64,000 nt of DNA from Candidatus Amarobacter glycogenicus (GTDB lineage: Bacteria; Chloroflexota; Dehalococcoidia; Tepidiformales; Tepidiformaceae): contig JADJZF010000010.1 in assembly GCA_016719395.1 (NCBI GenBank), positions 102,963-166,962 of the forward strand, read 5' to 3'. Of this stretch, positions 17,275 through 25,525 are shown piece by piece. The notes beneath the pieces were generated by a model. That model was not told where the DNA came from and made no database searches. It was given only the letters and a program-made list of their open reading frames with translations. Both the position numbers and the translations under genes were made by a program. Within the stretch, counting starts at the first letter, position 1; each line of letters begins with the position of its first letter.

Positions 17275-18123
17275 ATGTTTTGTCCGAACTGCGGTGCTGA
17301 GCAACCAAACGATGCGAGTTTCTGCGAGTCCTGCGGCGAGTCACTCTCCGGCGAGTCGCCGCCCCCGCCCGCGACGGCTCAACCGCGTTCCGGACTGCGG
17401 ACGCTCCTCTTCGCCTTCGCGGGCGGCGCAGTCCTGGCCGTCGCGGCCCTCCTCACCTGCGTGGTAACCGGCGGCGATGACGATGAAGGCGCATCGCCAG
17501 GGGAAGTCACCCCAACCACCGCGGGGAACGCCACCAGGACACGGACCGCGTCACCGTCCGCCTCCCCCGGTTCCCGAACCCCAGGAGTGACAGCCTCCGC
17601 TTCAAAGACCGGCAGCCCAGCAGCCGCAGGCTCGGCTACGCAGTCCTCAACTGGGACGCCGGCCGTCGGCACCGCCACGGCCCCGCCCCCGACCAACACG
17701 GGAGTCCCCTCGACGAGCACTCAGATCCCTCCGACATCCACGGCCATCCCGCCGACGAAGACCTCTATCCCGCCCACCAGCACGTCTATTCCGCCCACGA
17801 AGACGCCAGTGCCCACTGCCACGCCGACTACACCGCCAATCTCTGCAGTAGATGTCTTCGGCACCGTCTACTTCTCCATCTTCGGTGGCCCCGAGGAGAC
17901 CTGCGGCGGATGCGTCGTCCGCTTCGTTGGCGGCGGCCACACCTACACGGTGACGTCGGGCTCGGATGGCTGGTACGAGGCGAGCATCCTCCCCGGTTCC
18001 TACTCCGTCTCGTATGCATGTCCCGCAATCGGTGGAGGCACACTCTGGGTGCCGCTGGGCTCGATCACGATCCCGGTCGAGGCTTCCTACTGGGTGGACA
18101 TCGTGACTGAAGGGTGTCTGTGA
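17275..18123 (+). CDS. Zinc-ribbon membrane protein with Thr/Pro stalk and extracellular tip domain
   Basis: A 282-residue protein in four parts: one N-terminal zinc ribbon (CPNCG...CESCG), one membrane segment (LLFAFAGGAVLAVAALLTCVV), a stalk of about 120 Thr/Pro/Ser residues including four tandem IPPTxTx units, and a C-terminal beta-rich domain of about 95 residues (VDVFGTVYFSIFGG to VDIVTEGCL). The tip resembles a carboxypeptidase-regulatory or PEGA-like fold and has five Cys. Expected topology is ribbon inside, stalk and tip outside. The start is ATG 17275. It is divergent from the collagen-like gene and upstream of the hydrogenase operon. Function unknown. Confidence 0.78.
   Translation: MFCPNCGAEQPNDASFCESCGESLSGESPPPPATAQPRSGLRTLLFAFAGGAVLAVAALLTCVVTGGDDDEGASPGEVTPTTAGNATRTRTASPSASPGSRTPGVTASASKTGSPAAAGSATQSSTGTPAVGTATAPPPTNTGVPSTSTQIPPTSTAIPPTKTSIPPTSTSIPPTKTPVPTATPTTPPISAVDVFGTVYFSIFGGPEETCGGCVVRFVGGGHTYTVTSGSDGWYEASILPGSYSVSYACPAIGGGTLWVPLGSITIPVEASYWVDIVTEGCL
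17725..17808 (+). repeat. Four tandem 21-bp repeats in the stalk
   Basis: Units at 17725, 17746, 17767 and 17788 encode the heptads IPPTSTA, IPPTKTS, IPPTSTS and IPPTKTP. The stalk repeats are probably an extended, possibly glycosylated spacer. Confidence 0.8.
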
Positions 18124-18239
18124 GCCGCCCGCCATCCAGCATTTCCGCCCGAATGGCCCGCAATCCGGAGACCTTCAGCCCACGAGTCGTCCAGTCCCAG
18201 TGCCTAGGGTGGAGTCAGCACCACATCAGGAGGCGCTGT

Positions 18240-18476
18240 TTGGAACCGACTCCGATTCAGAAGGGCTCTGCGACACTCAAGGCTCTCGGGCGGGGCGAAA
18301 TGATGACTCTTGCCTTGGCCTACCTCGAAAGCCACATGCTCGCTTGCCAGTTGGTGGGGGCCGTTCCGCCGGATCATGTCAGCATGGAGGTCCTCGGGGA
18401 TCGTGTCTCGCAGCTCACCGATGACCAGCTCGTCGCACTGCTGATGCCCATCTCCGCCCTTGGGCACAGCGATTAA
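18240..18476 (+). CDS. Small protein at the head of the hydrogenase operon
   Basis: A 78-residue protein with no family I recognise. A strong AGGAGG (18228-18233) lies six bases before a TTG start at 18240. The stop TAA is separated by one base from the ATG of the hydrogenase small subunit, so the two should be co-translated. The sequence is amphipathic and mostly helical (MMTLALAYLESHMLACQLVG, then VSQLTDDQLVALLMPI) with no membrane segment, one Cys and four His. It could be an accessory, assembly or regulatory peptide for the hydrogenase. That is inferred from position only. Confidence 0.6.
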   Translation: MEPTPIQKGSATLKALGRGEMMTLALAYLESHMLACQLVGAVPPDHVSMEVLGDRVSQLTDDQLVALLMPISALGHSD

Positions 18477-18477
18477 C

Positions 18478-19800
18478 ATGGCAGACCGCCCCGCCTCGAG
18501 GCGTCCGGGAGGCGCGCGCCGTGTTGAAACGGCCAGGGCGTTCGGCCACGATATCGGCGCCCCGATCCGGGCCTTATCGGGAGTGCGAACGGACGCTCTT
18601 GAACAGGCGCCGCCTGTCGACTTGAGCGCCGAACTCGCGCGGAGAGGCGTCTCCCGTCGTTCATTCCTGAAGTTCTGTGCGGCGATGAGCGGAGTGCTGG
18701 CCCTCCCCCCCAGGTATGCCCACATCATCGCTTCGGCACTCCAGTCGTCGCCCCGCGTGCCGGTGATCTGGCTGAACGGCCAGGACTGCGCAGGAAACAC
18801 CGAGGCCCTTCTCCGCGCGAACAAGCCGACCGTCGCCGAGGTCATCCTCGACACACTCTCGCTTGATTACTCCGAAGTGCTCATGGCTGCCGCCGGCACA
18901 CAGGCCGAGGCCGCCCGCGAAGCCACCATGGCGAAGTACCCCAACGGGTACATCGCTGTAGTCGAGGGTTCGATTCCCCTCGCCGACGGCGGCGTCTACT
19001 GCACCGTCGGCGGGCGCGCCTTCGCGGAGATCGTGAAAGAGGTCTGTGCCGGGGCGCTTGGCGTCATCGCCGTGGGCAGCTGCGCCTTCGATGGAGGCAT
19101 CCCGGCCGCTCGGGGCGGGATCACCGGTGCTGTCGGGGTCTCGGGCTTCATCAAGGATAAGAAGGTCATCAACCTTTCAGGCTGCCCCATGAACCCGGAG
19201 AACCTGACCGCCACGATCGTGCAGTACCTGACACTCAAGGAGTTCCCTGCCACCGACGAGCTCGGCCGGCCACTCTTTGCCTACGGTGATTCCGTCCACC
19301 AACGTTGCGAGTCCCTTCCGCATTTCCGCAAGAAGGAGTTCGTCAAGGAGTGGGGCGATGCCGGCCACCGGGCTGGCTGGTGCCTCTACCAGATGGGCTG
19401 CAAGGGGCCCTCCACCGTCGCGAATTGCTCCACAATCAAGTTTAACGGTGGCACGAGTTGGCCCGTCGCATCGGGCCACGGCTGCGTTGGCTGCACCACC
19501 CCGCGGTTCTGGGACACCATGGTCCCCTTCTACGTTGAGGGTGAGCCGAAGGTCATCGCGGCGCCGACGCCAGTGGACTACCAGACTCCGGTGCCCGGCT
19601 CTTCGAGCGGTAGCCAGAGTGGTGGAGATTCCGGCCCGAGCAGCAGCGGTGGCGGTGATGATGGTGGCATTGGCGCAGTCGAAGTCGTCGGTGGAGCCGT
19701 CGCCGCGGCCGCCGTTGTCGGGCTCGGCGGGTATCTTTACGCCCGCAGCAGGAGTGCAAACGGCCCAGGGGGTGACGGCGATGGCCCGGATAGCAATTGA
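18478..19800 (+). CDS. [NiFe]-hydrogenase small subunit, Tat-exported
   Basis: A 440-residue FeS subunit of a membrane-bound uptake-type [NiFe]-hydrogenase. A twin-arginine signal (SRRSFLKF, about residues 59-66) is followed by the mature domain. Proximal-cluster ligands are seen in GSCAFDGG and SGCPMNP, but the usual CxxC reads Cys104-Ala-Gly-Asn107, so one Cys is replaced by Asn. Medial and distal ligands look normal (SVHQRC, GWCLYQMGCKGP, ANC, HGCVGC). A Gly/Ser linker and C-terminal helix (VVGGAVAAAAVVGLGGYLYA) should anchor it in the membrane. It overlaps the large subunit by 20 bases. No cytochrome b gene is present. The subgroup cannot be assigned by eye. Confidence 0.93.
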   Translation: MADRPASRRPGGARRVETARAFGHDIGAPIRALSGVRTDALEQAPPVDLSAELARRGVSRRSFLKFCAAMSGVLALPPRYAHIIASALQSSPRVPVIWLNGQDCAGNTEALLRANKPTVAEVILDTLSLDYSEVLMAAAGTQAEAAREATMAKYPNGYIAVVEGSIPLADGGVYCTVGGRAFAEIVKEVCAGALGVIAVGSCAFDGGIPAARGGITGAVGVSGFIKDKKVINLSGCPMNPENLTATIVQYLTLKEFPATDELGRPLFAYGDSVHQRCESLPHFRKKEFVKEWGDAGHRAGWCLYQMGCKGPSTVANCSTIKFNGGTSWPVASGHGCVGCTTPRFWDTMVPFYVEGEPKVIAAPTPVDYQTPVPGSSSGSQSGGDSGPSSSGGGDDGGIGAVEVVGGAVAAAAVVGLGGYLYARSRSANGPGGDGDGPDSN

Positions 19801-21484
19801 CCCGATTACCCGAATCGAAGGCCACCTCCGCATCGAAGCCGAGGTCACCTCTGGCAAGGTCGCCGATGCATGGAGTTCCGGCACCATGTTCCGCGGGCTT
19901 GAGATGATCCTGAGGGAACGCGATCCGCGTGATGCGTGGATGTTCGCCCAGCGCGCCTGTGGCGTTTGTACCACGGTCCACGCCCTTGCCTCCGTCCGCG
20001 CAGTCGAGAATGCCCTCGGGATTGTCATCCCGGAGAACGCCCGCCTCGTCCGGAACCTGATCGCCGGCACCCAGTTCCTTCACGACCACGTCATCCACTT
20101 CTATCACCTTCACGCGCTCGACTGGGTGGACGTCGTCTCAGCGACGAAAGCCGACCCGGCAAAGACGAGCACCCTCGCCCAGTCAATCTCGGCCTGGCCA
20201 AAGTCCAGCACTGACTACTTCAAGGGCATTCAGTCCCGCCTCAACGCCTTCGTCGGGACCGGACAGCTCGGGCCGTTCGCGAACGGCTACTGGGGCCATC
20301 CGGCCTACACCCTCGAACCCGAAGCCAACCTTCTCGCCGTCGCCCACTACCTCGAAGCGCTCGAGTGGCAGCGGGACATCGTCCGCATCCACGCCGTCCT
20401 CGGCGGGAAGAACCCTCACCCACAGACGTACGCGGTCGGTGGCATGGCGCTCCGCATGGCCCCGGATTCGCCCACCGGCTTGAACTCCACGTCGATGGCA
20501 CAGATCAAGACCATGCTTGCGAACGCACGGACGTTCGTCGACCAGGTGCTTATCCCCGATGTGACCCTCGTCGCCGGGGCGTACAAGAGCTGGTTCTCGG
20601 TCGGCAAGGGAATCGGCAACTACATGGTCTACGGTGATTTCACCGACCAGACCGGGGACGCGAAGACCAACATGTTCCCCGCCGGCCGCATCCTCGGCCG
20701 CAACCTGGGCAGGGTCGAGTCACTGGATCACCAGAAGATCAGCGAGACGGTCGCCCATTCGTACTACGAGTACGAAGGCGACGACACGGCCGGCAAGCAC
20801 CCATGGAAGGGCGAGACGAATCCGAAGTACCAGGGCCCGAATCCCCCGTTCGAGACGCTTGAAGGCTTCGATCGCTACTCCTGGCTGAAGGCCCCCCGCT
20901 ACGACGGCCAGGCGATGGAAGTCGGGCCCCTCGCGCGCGTGCTCGTCGCCTATGCAGCGAAACAGGCGGAAGTCGTCAAGGCCGTCGATGGCCTCCTGTC
21001 GAAGCTCTCGCTCCAGCCTGCTGACCTCATGAGCACGATGGGCCGCATCGCCGCCCGGGCGCTGGAGACGCAACTGCTGGTGCCGCATCTCGAATCGTGG
21101 CTTGGCACGCTCGAGAAGAACATGAACTCGGGAAACCTCGCCGTCGCGGATAGCAAAAGTGGAACCCCGATTCCTGGCCAAGAGGCTGAAGGGGTCGGTT
21201 TCGAAGAGGCTCCGCGGGGTGCGCTCGGCCACTGGGTGGTGATCAAGGACAAGAAGATCGCGAACTACCAGCTCGTCGTCCCGAGCACCTGGAACGGCTC
21301 CCCTCGTGACGCAAAAGGGCAGCGAGGCGCCTGGGAGGAAGCCCTCCTGGAGACGCCCATCGCCGACCCCGAGAAACCGGTCGAGGTGCTCCGGACGGTC
21401 CACTCTTTCGATCCATGTATGGCCTGCGCGGTCCACGTCTACGACCCCGCCGGCGGAAGCAGCGTGCAGGTGCGCGTTGTCTGA
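19781..21484 (+). CDS. [NiFe]-hydrogenase large subunit
   Basis: A 567-residue catalytic subunit that oxidises H2 at the NiFe(CN)2CO site. The four Cys ligands are visible: L1 motif RACGVCTTVH (Cys60, Cys63) and L2 motif DPCMACAVH (Cys546, Cys549, His552). Fifteen residues follow His552 and should be removed by the maturation protease encoded next. The N-terminal IDPITRIEGHLRIE is typical. The frame is open upstream, but ATG 19781 gives the canonical N-terminus. Co-exported with the small subunit, which carries the Tat signal. Confidence 0.95.
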   Translation: MARIAIDPITRIEGHLRIEAEVTSGKVADAWSSGTMFRGLEMILRERDPRDAWMFAQRACGVCTTVHALASVRAVENALGIVIPENARLVRNLIAGTQFLHDHVIHFYHLHALDWVDVVSATKADPAKTSTLAQSISAWPKSSTDYFKGIQSRLNAFVGTGQLGPFANGYWGHPAYTLEPEANLLAVAHYLEALEWQRDIVRIHAVLGGKNPHPQTYAVGGMALRMAPDSPTGLNSTSMAQIKTMLANARTFVDQVLIPDVTLVAGAYKSWFSVGKGIGNYMVYGDFTDQTGDAKTNMFPAGRILGRNLGRVESLDHQKISETVAHSYYEYEGDDTAGKHPWKGETNPKYQGPNPPFETLEGFDRYSWLKAPRYDGQAMEVGPLARVLVAYAAKQAEVVKAVDGLLSKLSLQPADLMSTMGRIAARALETQLLVPHLESWLGTLEKNMNSGNLAVADSKSGTPIPGQEAEGVGFEEAPRGALGHWVVIKDKKIANYQLVVPSTWNGSPRDAKGQRGAWEEALLETPIADPEKPVEVLRTVHSFDPCMACAVHVYDPAGGSSVQVRVV

Positions 21485-21971
21485 ACTCCGCCACCTTCAA
21501 CGCACGGTCATCCTCGGCATCGGCAACGTCCTCATGCAAGACGAAGGCGCGGGTGTCCATGCCGTGCGCGCCATCGCCGAGCAGGCCCTCGGCCCGGGGT
21601 TCGAGGTCGTTGACGGAGGTACCCTCGGTATCGAACTGCTTCCCATCATCGAGGACGCCGGCAGCCTCATCCTCATCGACGCCGCCCGGTTCGGAGGCGC
21701 CCCGGGCGATGTCCGTGCCTTCCGCGGGCAGGAACTCAACGGCACCTACGGGGGGCATGTCTCGCCCCACCAGGCAGGCGCCGCCGACCTGATAGCCGTC
21801 GCAAGGTTGACCGGGGCACTGCCCGAGCGCTGCACGCTCTTCGGGATTGCACCCCTGGAAATAGGCTTCGGCCTGGAATTGAGCGGTCCGGTCGCGGGGG
21901 CCTTGCCCGCGCTCATAGAGGCCGTCCTCGCCGAGGCACGAGTTTTCAGCGAGGTGCCCGCCAATGCATGA
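21477..21971 (+). CDS. Hydrogenase maturation protease (HyaD/HybD family)
   Basis: A 164-residue endopeptidase that trims the C-terminus of the large subunit after Ni insertion. Conserved features are GIGNVLMQDEGAG (Ni-sensing Glu), LILIDAARFGG with the second acidic ligand, and HVSPHQAG with the His ligand. The best start is TTG at 21477, overlapping the large-subunit stop by eight bases and giving SELRHLQRTVILGIGN; no ATG is available nearby. It sits exactly where the operon logic predicts. Confidence 0.88.
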   Translation: MSELRHLQRTVILGIGNVLMQDEGAGVHAVRAIAEQALGPGFEVVDGGTLGIELLPIIEDAGSLILIDAARFGGAPGDVRAFRGQELNGTYGGHVSPHQAGAADLIAVARLTGALPERCTLFGIAPLEIGFGLELSGPVAGALPALIEAVLAEARVFSEVPANA

Positions 21972-22306
21972 GCTCGGACTCGCCCGTGCCATCGCGGCGA
22001 CCATCCGTTCGAACGGATGGCAGGAGCGCCCGGTCCGAGTCCGTGTGACCGGTGGCCACGGCGGCCCGGAAGCGTTCGACCAATCCCTCCTGGCCCACCT
22101 GCTCTGCGAAGCGCCTGAGCTCAGGGGAAGGGCAGGTCCGCGTCGTCCACGTCGCCTCGCCACGGATCTGCAGCGCCTGTGCCTCCACCTTCGCGGGCCT
22201 GGATTCGACGGACTGTCCGGTTTGCGGTGGCCCCCCTTTGCCTTCACTGGAGCCCGAGCACGTCGAACTCGAGCTTGATACCGGGGAGGCCAGCCGATGT
22301 GCCTGA
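21964..22306 (+). pseudogene. hypA: HypA nickel-insertion protein, frameshifted
   Basis: HypA delivers Ni to the hydrogenase large subunit. The first frame gives MHELGLARAIA, with the Ni-binding His2, up to LLCEAPEL. At about 22115-22130 the homology moves to a second frame, which supplies the Zn site (CSACASTF...DCPVC) and the C-terminal VELELDTGEASRCA. Joined, the pieces give a normal HypA of about 113 residues; neither frame alone has both metal sites. It overlaps the protease gene upstream and hypC downstream, so the operon is otherwise intact. A one-base sequence error is as likely as real loss. Confidence 0.78.
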
Positions 22307-22557
22307 CCTCGCCCGCAACCGTCATTCGCGTTGACGAGCGCGGAGGCATCTGCGTCGTCACCGTCCGCTCGCCGGATGAGGGCGAGCGCGTGTGCATCAC
22401 CTACGTCGAGGGCCTGCTCCCAGGCGAACGCGTCCTCGTTGCCGGTGGGGCCATCGTCGAGCGAGCTGACAGTTCGCCGGAAGAGGACTTTTCGCTCGCG
22501 AGTCTGCTCATCGAGGCCTTCGATGCCACACACCTACCCGGAGGGACACGAACATGA
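22297..22557 (+). CDS. hypC: HypC/HupF hydrogenase assembly chaperone
   Basis: An 86-residue chaperone that carries the Fe(CN)2CO unit with HypD and docks on the immature large subunit. It begins MCL (the essential Cys2), followed by SPATVIRVDE, and has the family's LLPGERVLVAGGAIVER barrel strand. It overlaps hypA by ten bases and EamA by an ATGA. The C-terminal tail (SLASLLIEAFDATHL) is slightly longer than usual. HypB, D, E and F are not in the window. Confidence 0.88.
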   Translation: MCLTSPATVIRVDERGGICVVTVRSPDEGERVCITYVEGLLPGERVLVAGGAIVERADSSPEEDFSLASLLIEAFDATHLPGGTRT

Positions 22558-23510
22558 CTGCAGCCCGGACCCAGTCCAGCAAACCTCGTGGGGTTCAACT
22601 CCCCGTGACCGTCTCCTGGGGCATCGGCCTTGCGCTCGCCGCTGCCGTTATCAGCGGTTTTTCGGTGTGGGTGAACTCGTATGCCGTGAAAGACGTGCGC
22701 GACCCCGCGGTCTTCACCACTGCGAAGAACCTCCTGGTCGGAGCGGCCTTGCTCACGCTGCTGCTGCGCCCCGGTTCTACTGCGCCAACCCTCCCCAGGA
22801 CGTGGCGCAAACGGTCGATGTTGTTCGCGCTCGGCGTTGTCGGCGGGAGCATCCCATTCGTCCTGTTCTTCGAAGGGCTCGCCCGCTCGGGGCCGGGCAA
22901 CGCTGCCTTCATCCAGAAGACCCTCTTTCTCTGGGTCGCCGTGTTGGCAGTGCCGCTACTCGGCGAGCGCATCGGCCGCTGGCAGGTCATGGCCCTCGGG
23001 CTGCTCGTCCTCGCTCAACTGCTCATCGGCCGTCCCGGTTCCTGGCGCCCCGGCGATGGCGAATTGCTCGTCCTCGCTGCCACTGCCTTCTGGACCGTCG
23101 AAGCGGTCGTCGCCCGTCGGCTCCTCCCGGAAGTCGGTGCCGCTCTGGGAGCAACGGCACGGATGGCTCTCGGTGGTGCATTGCTGTTCGGTTACCTGCT
23201 CACCCAGGGGAAGGTCGACACCCTCGTGAACCTGGATGCGGAGCAGTGGCGCTGGATCATCATCACCAGCGCCATCTTGCTCATCTACGTCGCCACCTGG
23301 TACTCGGCGCTGCGGCGCGCCCCCGCGACGGTGGTCACCAGCATCCTCACGCTCGGTGCGCCGATCACCGCCATCCTCGCTACCTGGTCTGGCAAGCCTT
23401 CGCCCAACGGCGAACAGTGGCTCGGTTACGCAATCCTTGCCGCTGCACTGCTGATCGTCGCGACCATCACCCGTCGCGGGGCGGCGACACACGTGGTCGC
23501 TTCCGCGTGA
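22554..23510 (+). CDS. EamA/DMT-family permease in the hydrogenase operon
   Basis: A 318-residue inner-membrane protein with ten predicted helices in two EamA repeats (VSWGIGLALAAAVISGF in the first; ELLVLAATAFWTVEAVVARR opens the second). DMT proteins export or import small metabolites. Its ATG overlaps the hypC stop (ATGA) and its own stop overlaps the next start (GTGA), so it is firmly part of the hydrogenase operon. Ni or a small ligand could be the cargo, but nothing in the sequence proves it. Confidence 0.82.
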   Translation: MTAARTQSSKPRGVQLPVTVSWGIGLALAAAVISGFSVWVNSYAVKDVRDPAVFTTAKNLLVGAALLTLLLRPGSTAPTLPRTWRKRSMLFALGVVGGSIPFVLFFEGLARSGPGNAAFIQKTLFLWVAVLAVPLLGERIGRWQVMALGLLVLAQLLIGRPGSWRPGDGELLVLAATAFWTVEAVVARRLLPEVGAALGATARMALGGALLFGYLLTQGKVDTLVNLDAEQWRWIIITSAILLIYVATWYSALRRAPATVVTSILTLGAPITAILATWSGKPSPNGEQWLGYAILAAALLIVATITRRGAATHVVASA

Positions 23511-24247
23511 TCGACGATGGGCCGCTGCTCTTTGCTCGCTACGCGTTCAAGCCGAATGCCCTTGGCTTCTGTGGGGGCGACGATGACCGCGCTCTTTTCT
23601 CGTACACCACCACCGCGACTATCGACCCCGGGTTGCTCCAGCTGGAGCGCCAGTTCGAGGGCGCTTTCCCTTACCTCCAACTGATCGCCCACGCCAATGG
23701 GATCACGGACCCCTTCGACCGCCGTGTCGTGGAGGCCTATTGGGTCGGCAACGGCTTGCTCGACCGGGTCGACATGGGGCTGCTCTATGACTCGCTTCAC
23801 GAGCGCTTCCGGGCGAAGACGACGAAACCGACGTGGGCGTGGCTCGCCAGCAAAGTCCCCGCCGGCGCCCGTCCACACCACAGCTTCCACGTGTTCGAGA
23901 TCTACCCACGGGCCGGGATGATGAAGTCGGGCGCGGTCGACCATGTCTTCGAGACAATGGAACAATGCCGTATCCGCTGGGGCCGCGTGACGAGTGTCCA
24001 GGGGCCGGAACTGGTGGTGGATGTCCAGCCGCTCAAGCTCGAGGCGGGCAAGCTTGTCCTTGGCGCGCCCGGAGAAGAGACAATCCGCCGCTGGGTCGAT
24101 GGCAAGGGCTTCGTCGACGATGTCCTCCCGGGAGAGTGGGTTTCCATTCACTGGGGTTGGGCCTGCGACCGCCTCACTTCCTCCCAGAAGCAGCGGCTCG
24201 AGCGCTACACCCGCTGGCACCTGGAACTCTGCAACCAGACGCTCTGA
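23507..24247 (+). CDS. DUF6390-like hydrogenase-associated protein
   Basis: A 246-residue soluble protein with GTG start at 23507, coupled to the EamA stop. Notable segments are LFARYAFKPNALGFCGGDD, FPYLQLIAHANGI, DRRVVEAYWVGNGLLDRV, HHSFHVFEIYPRAGMM and a C-terminal VLPGEWVSIHWGWACDRL. I recognise the pattern as the uncharacterised DUF6390 family, which accompanies hydrogenase operons. The HHSFHVF block and scattered Cys could bind metal; this is speculation. It is the last gene of the operon. Confidence 0.72.
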   Translation: MIDDGPLLFARYAFKPNALGFCGGDDDRALFSYTTTATIDPGLLQLERQFEGAFPYLQLIAHANGITDPFDRRVVEAYWVGNGLLDRVDMGLLYDSLHERFRAKTTKPTWAWLASKVPAGARPHHSFHVFEIYPRAGMMKSGAVDHVFETMEQCRIRWGRVTSVQGPELVVDVQPLKLEAGKLVLGAPGEETIRRWVDGKGFVDDVLPGEWVSIHWGWACDRLTSSQKQRLERYTRWHLELCNQTL

Positions 24248-24274
24248 CCGGGAGCCTGCATTCCCACTGGTCCC

Positions 24275-25300
24275 TCACGCATCGGCGGCGTCCGGGTCTT
24301 TCCCAACGTCCGCATCGAGACTCCTCGCCGTCCGCGAAAGTGCCGGCGCCGCGAGGACGAGCACCGTCAGCGTGGTGGCCACACCGCGGACCATCCGTTC
24401 GACGCCGAACCCGTCGGCGACCGCGCCCAGCGGCCATGCTGCGAGTTGGTTGAATGCTGAAGAAACCATGCGGAGCGACATAACACGCCCGACGTAGGCG
24501 GATTCGACGATCATTTGCAGCAGCGAAGCCGAAGAGATCATGTTCGTCGTGAAGCACGCGCCGTTCAGGCACCAGAAGACCGCCGCGATGGGCACCGAAC
24601 GTGTCATCCCGAACAGCACCAGGCTCAGCCCAAATGCCGCTGCCGAGAGCACCACTGTCCAGCCCAGTCCCCGGCTGTGGCCCCTCGTCGAGAGGTAGAC
24701 GGTTGCCCCCACGGCGCCAAGCCCCCAGGCCCAGCCCATGAAGGTCCAGCCGACGGCGCCGAGGCCGAGCACCGTGGTCATCCAGAACGGGGCGAGGGTG
24801 CTGATGATTGGGAACCCGAGCGTACCCGTCAGCAGGCTCAAGACGATGATCCACCGAACCCTCGGCCGCCCTGAGGCGTAGGCAATACCCCGGCCGACCG
24901 CCACCGCGATGTTGTCGCGTGGGCGAGGCACGCTCGGCCGCGATCGCATGAGCAGCAGCGCGCCGATCACCACGACGTGGCCAATCAGACTGACGCCGAA
25001 AGCACCCGCCACGCCGATCGTCTCGATCGCGATGCCCGCCATCGGCGGCAAGAACGCGTACGAACTGATCGTCGCCGCAGTGAACAACGCGATGGCGTTC
25101 GGCAGATGCTCCCGCGGCACCAGGTCGGGTAACAGGGCCTGCCGGGTTGGCCCGTCCATCGATTCAATCGAGGCCGAAACAAAGATCAACGCGAAAGCGG
25201 CCCAGAGGTTGATTGTGTCGAGAGCGACCAGGACGGTTAGCAGTGCGTATACCGCCAGCGCGCCGCCAGCGCCGTTCTCCATGCCTGCCTCCGGCCACAC
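24275..25300 (-). CDS. MFS transporter lacking its N-terminal helices
   Basis: A 341-residue fragment of an MFS_3-type (enterobactin-exporter-like) transporter. It begins within the third helix (ALAVYALLTVLVALD) and keeps the signature SIESMDGPTRQALLPDLVP and the later helices. The first two helices and the GxLADRxGRR loop between them are missing. Upstream, 25433-25350 reads MLSLFHSC...RRDLRWIMVARAVG, which looks like the true start, followed by a TAG and a gap of about 60-70 codons. Likely a decayed gene with an internal deletion. Convergent with the hydrogenase operon. Confidence 0.6.
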   Translation of the reverse strand: MWPEAGMENGAGGALAVYALLTVLVALDTINLWAAFALIFVSASIESMDGPTRQALLPDLVPREHLPNAIALFTAATISSYAFLPPMAGIAIETIGVAGAFGVSLIGHVVVIGALLLMRSRPSVPRPRDNIAVAVGRGIAYASGRPRVRWIIVLSLLTGTLGFPIISTLAPFWMTTVLGLGAVGWTFMGWAWGLGAVGATVYLSTRGHSRGLGWTVVLSAAAFGLSLVLFGMTRSVPIAAVFWCLNGACFTTNMISSASLLQMIVESAYVGRVMSLRMVSSAFNQLAAWPLGAVADGFGVERMVRGVATTLTVLVLAAPALSRTARSLDADVGKDPDAADA

Positions 25301-25525
25301 GGAGATTGCTAACCATCCCCGATCGGGCCCCAGCCGGCGCTAACGCTAAGGCCCCACGGCCCGCGCGACCATGATCCAGCGCAGGTCGCGCCGCGACTGC
25401 GGAGCACAGCTGTGGAAGAGCGATAACACCGCGTGTTCGGAACAATCGGCCACCGATCAGCGTCCGGAAGGGCAGCGGCCCCGGTGCGGGCCTGCGATAC
25501 GGTGGGTCAAAAGGGAGGGCTGGAC

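Noticed and set aside
22331..23506. In-frame extension upstream of the DUF6390-like gene
   Set aside because: It overlaps hypC and the EamA gene in another frame; the GTG at 23507 is coupled to the EamA stop.
18240..24247. Energy-converting (Ech) or bidirectional Hox hydrogenase
   Set aside because: The Tat signal, C-terminal anchor and absence of complex-I-like or diaphorase genes point to an uptake-type enzyme.
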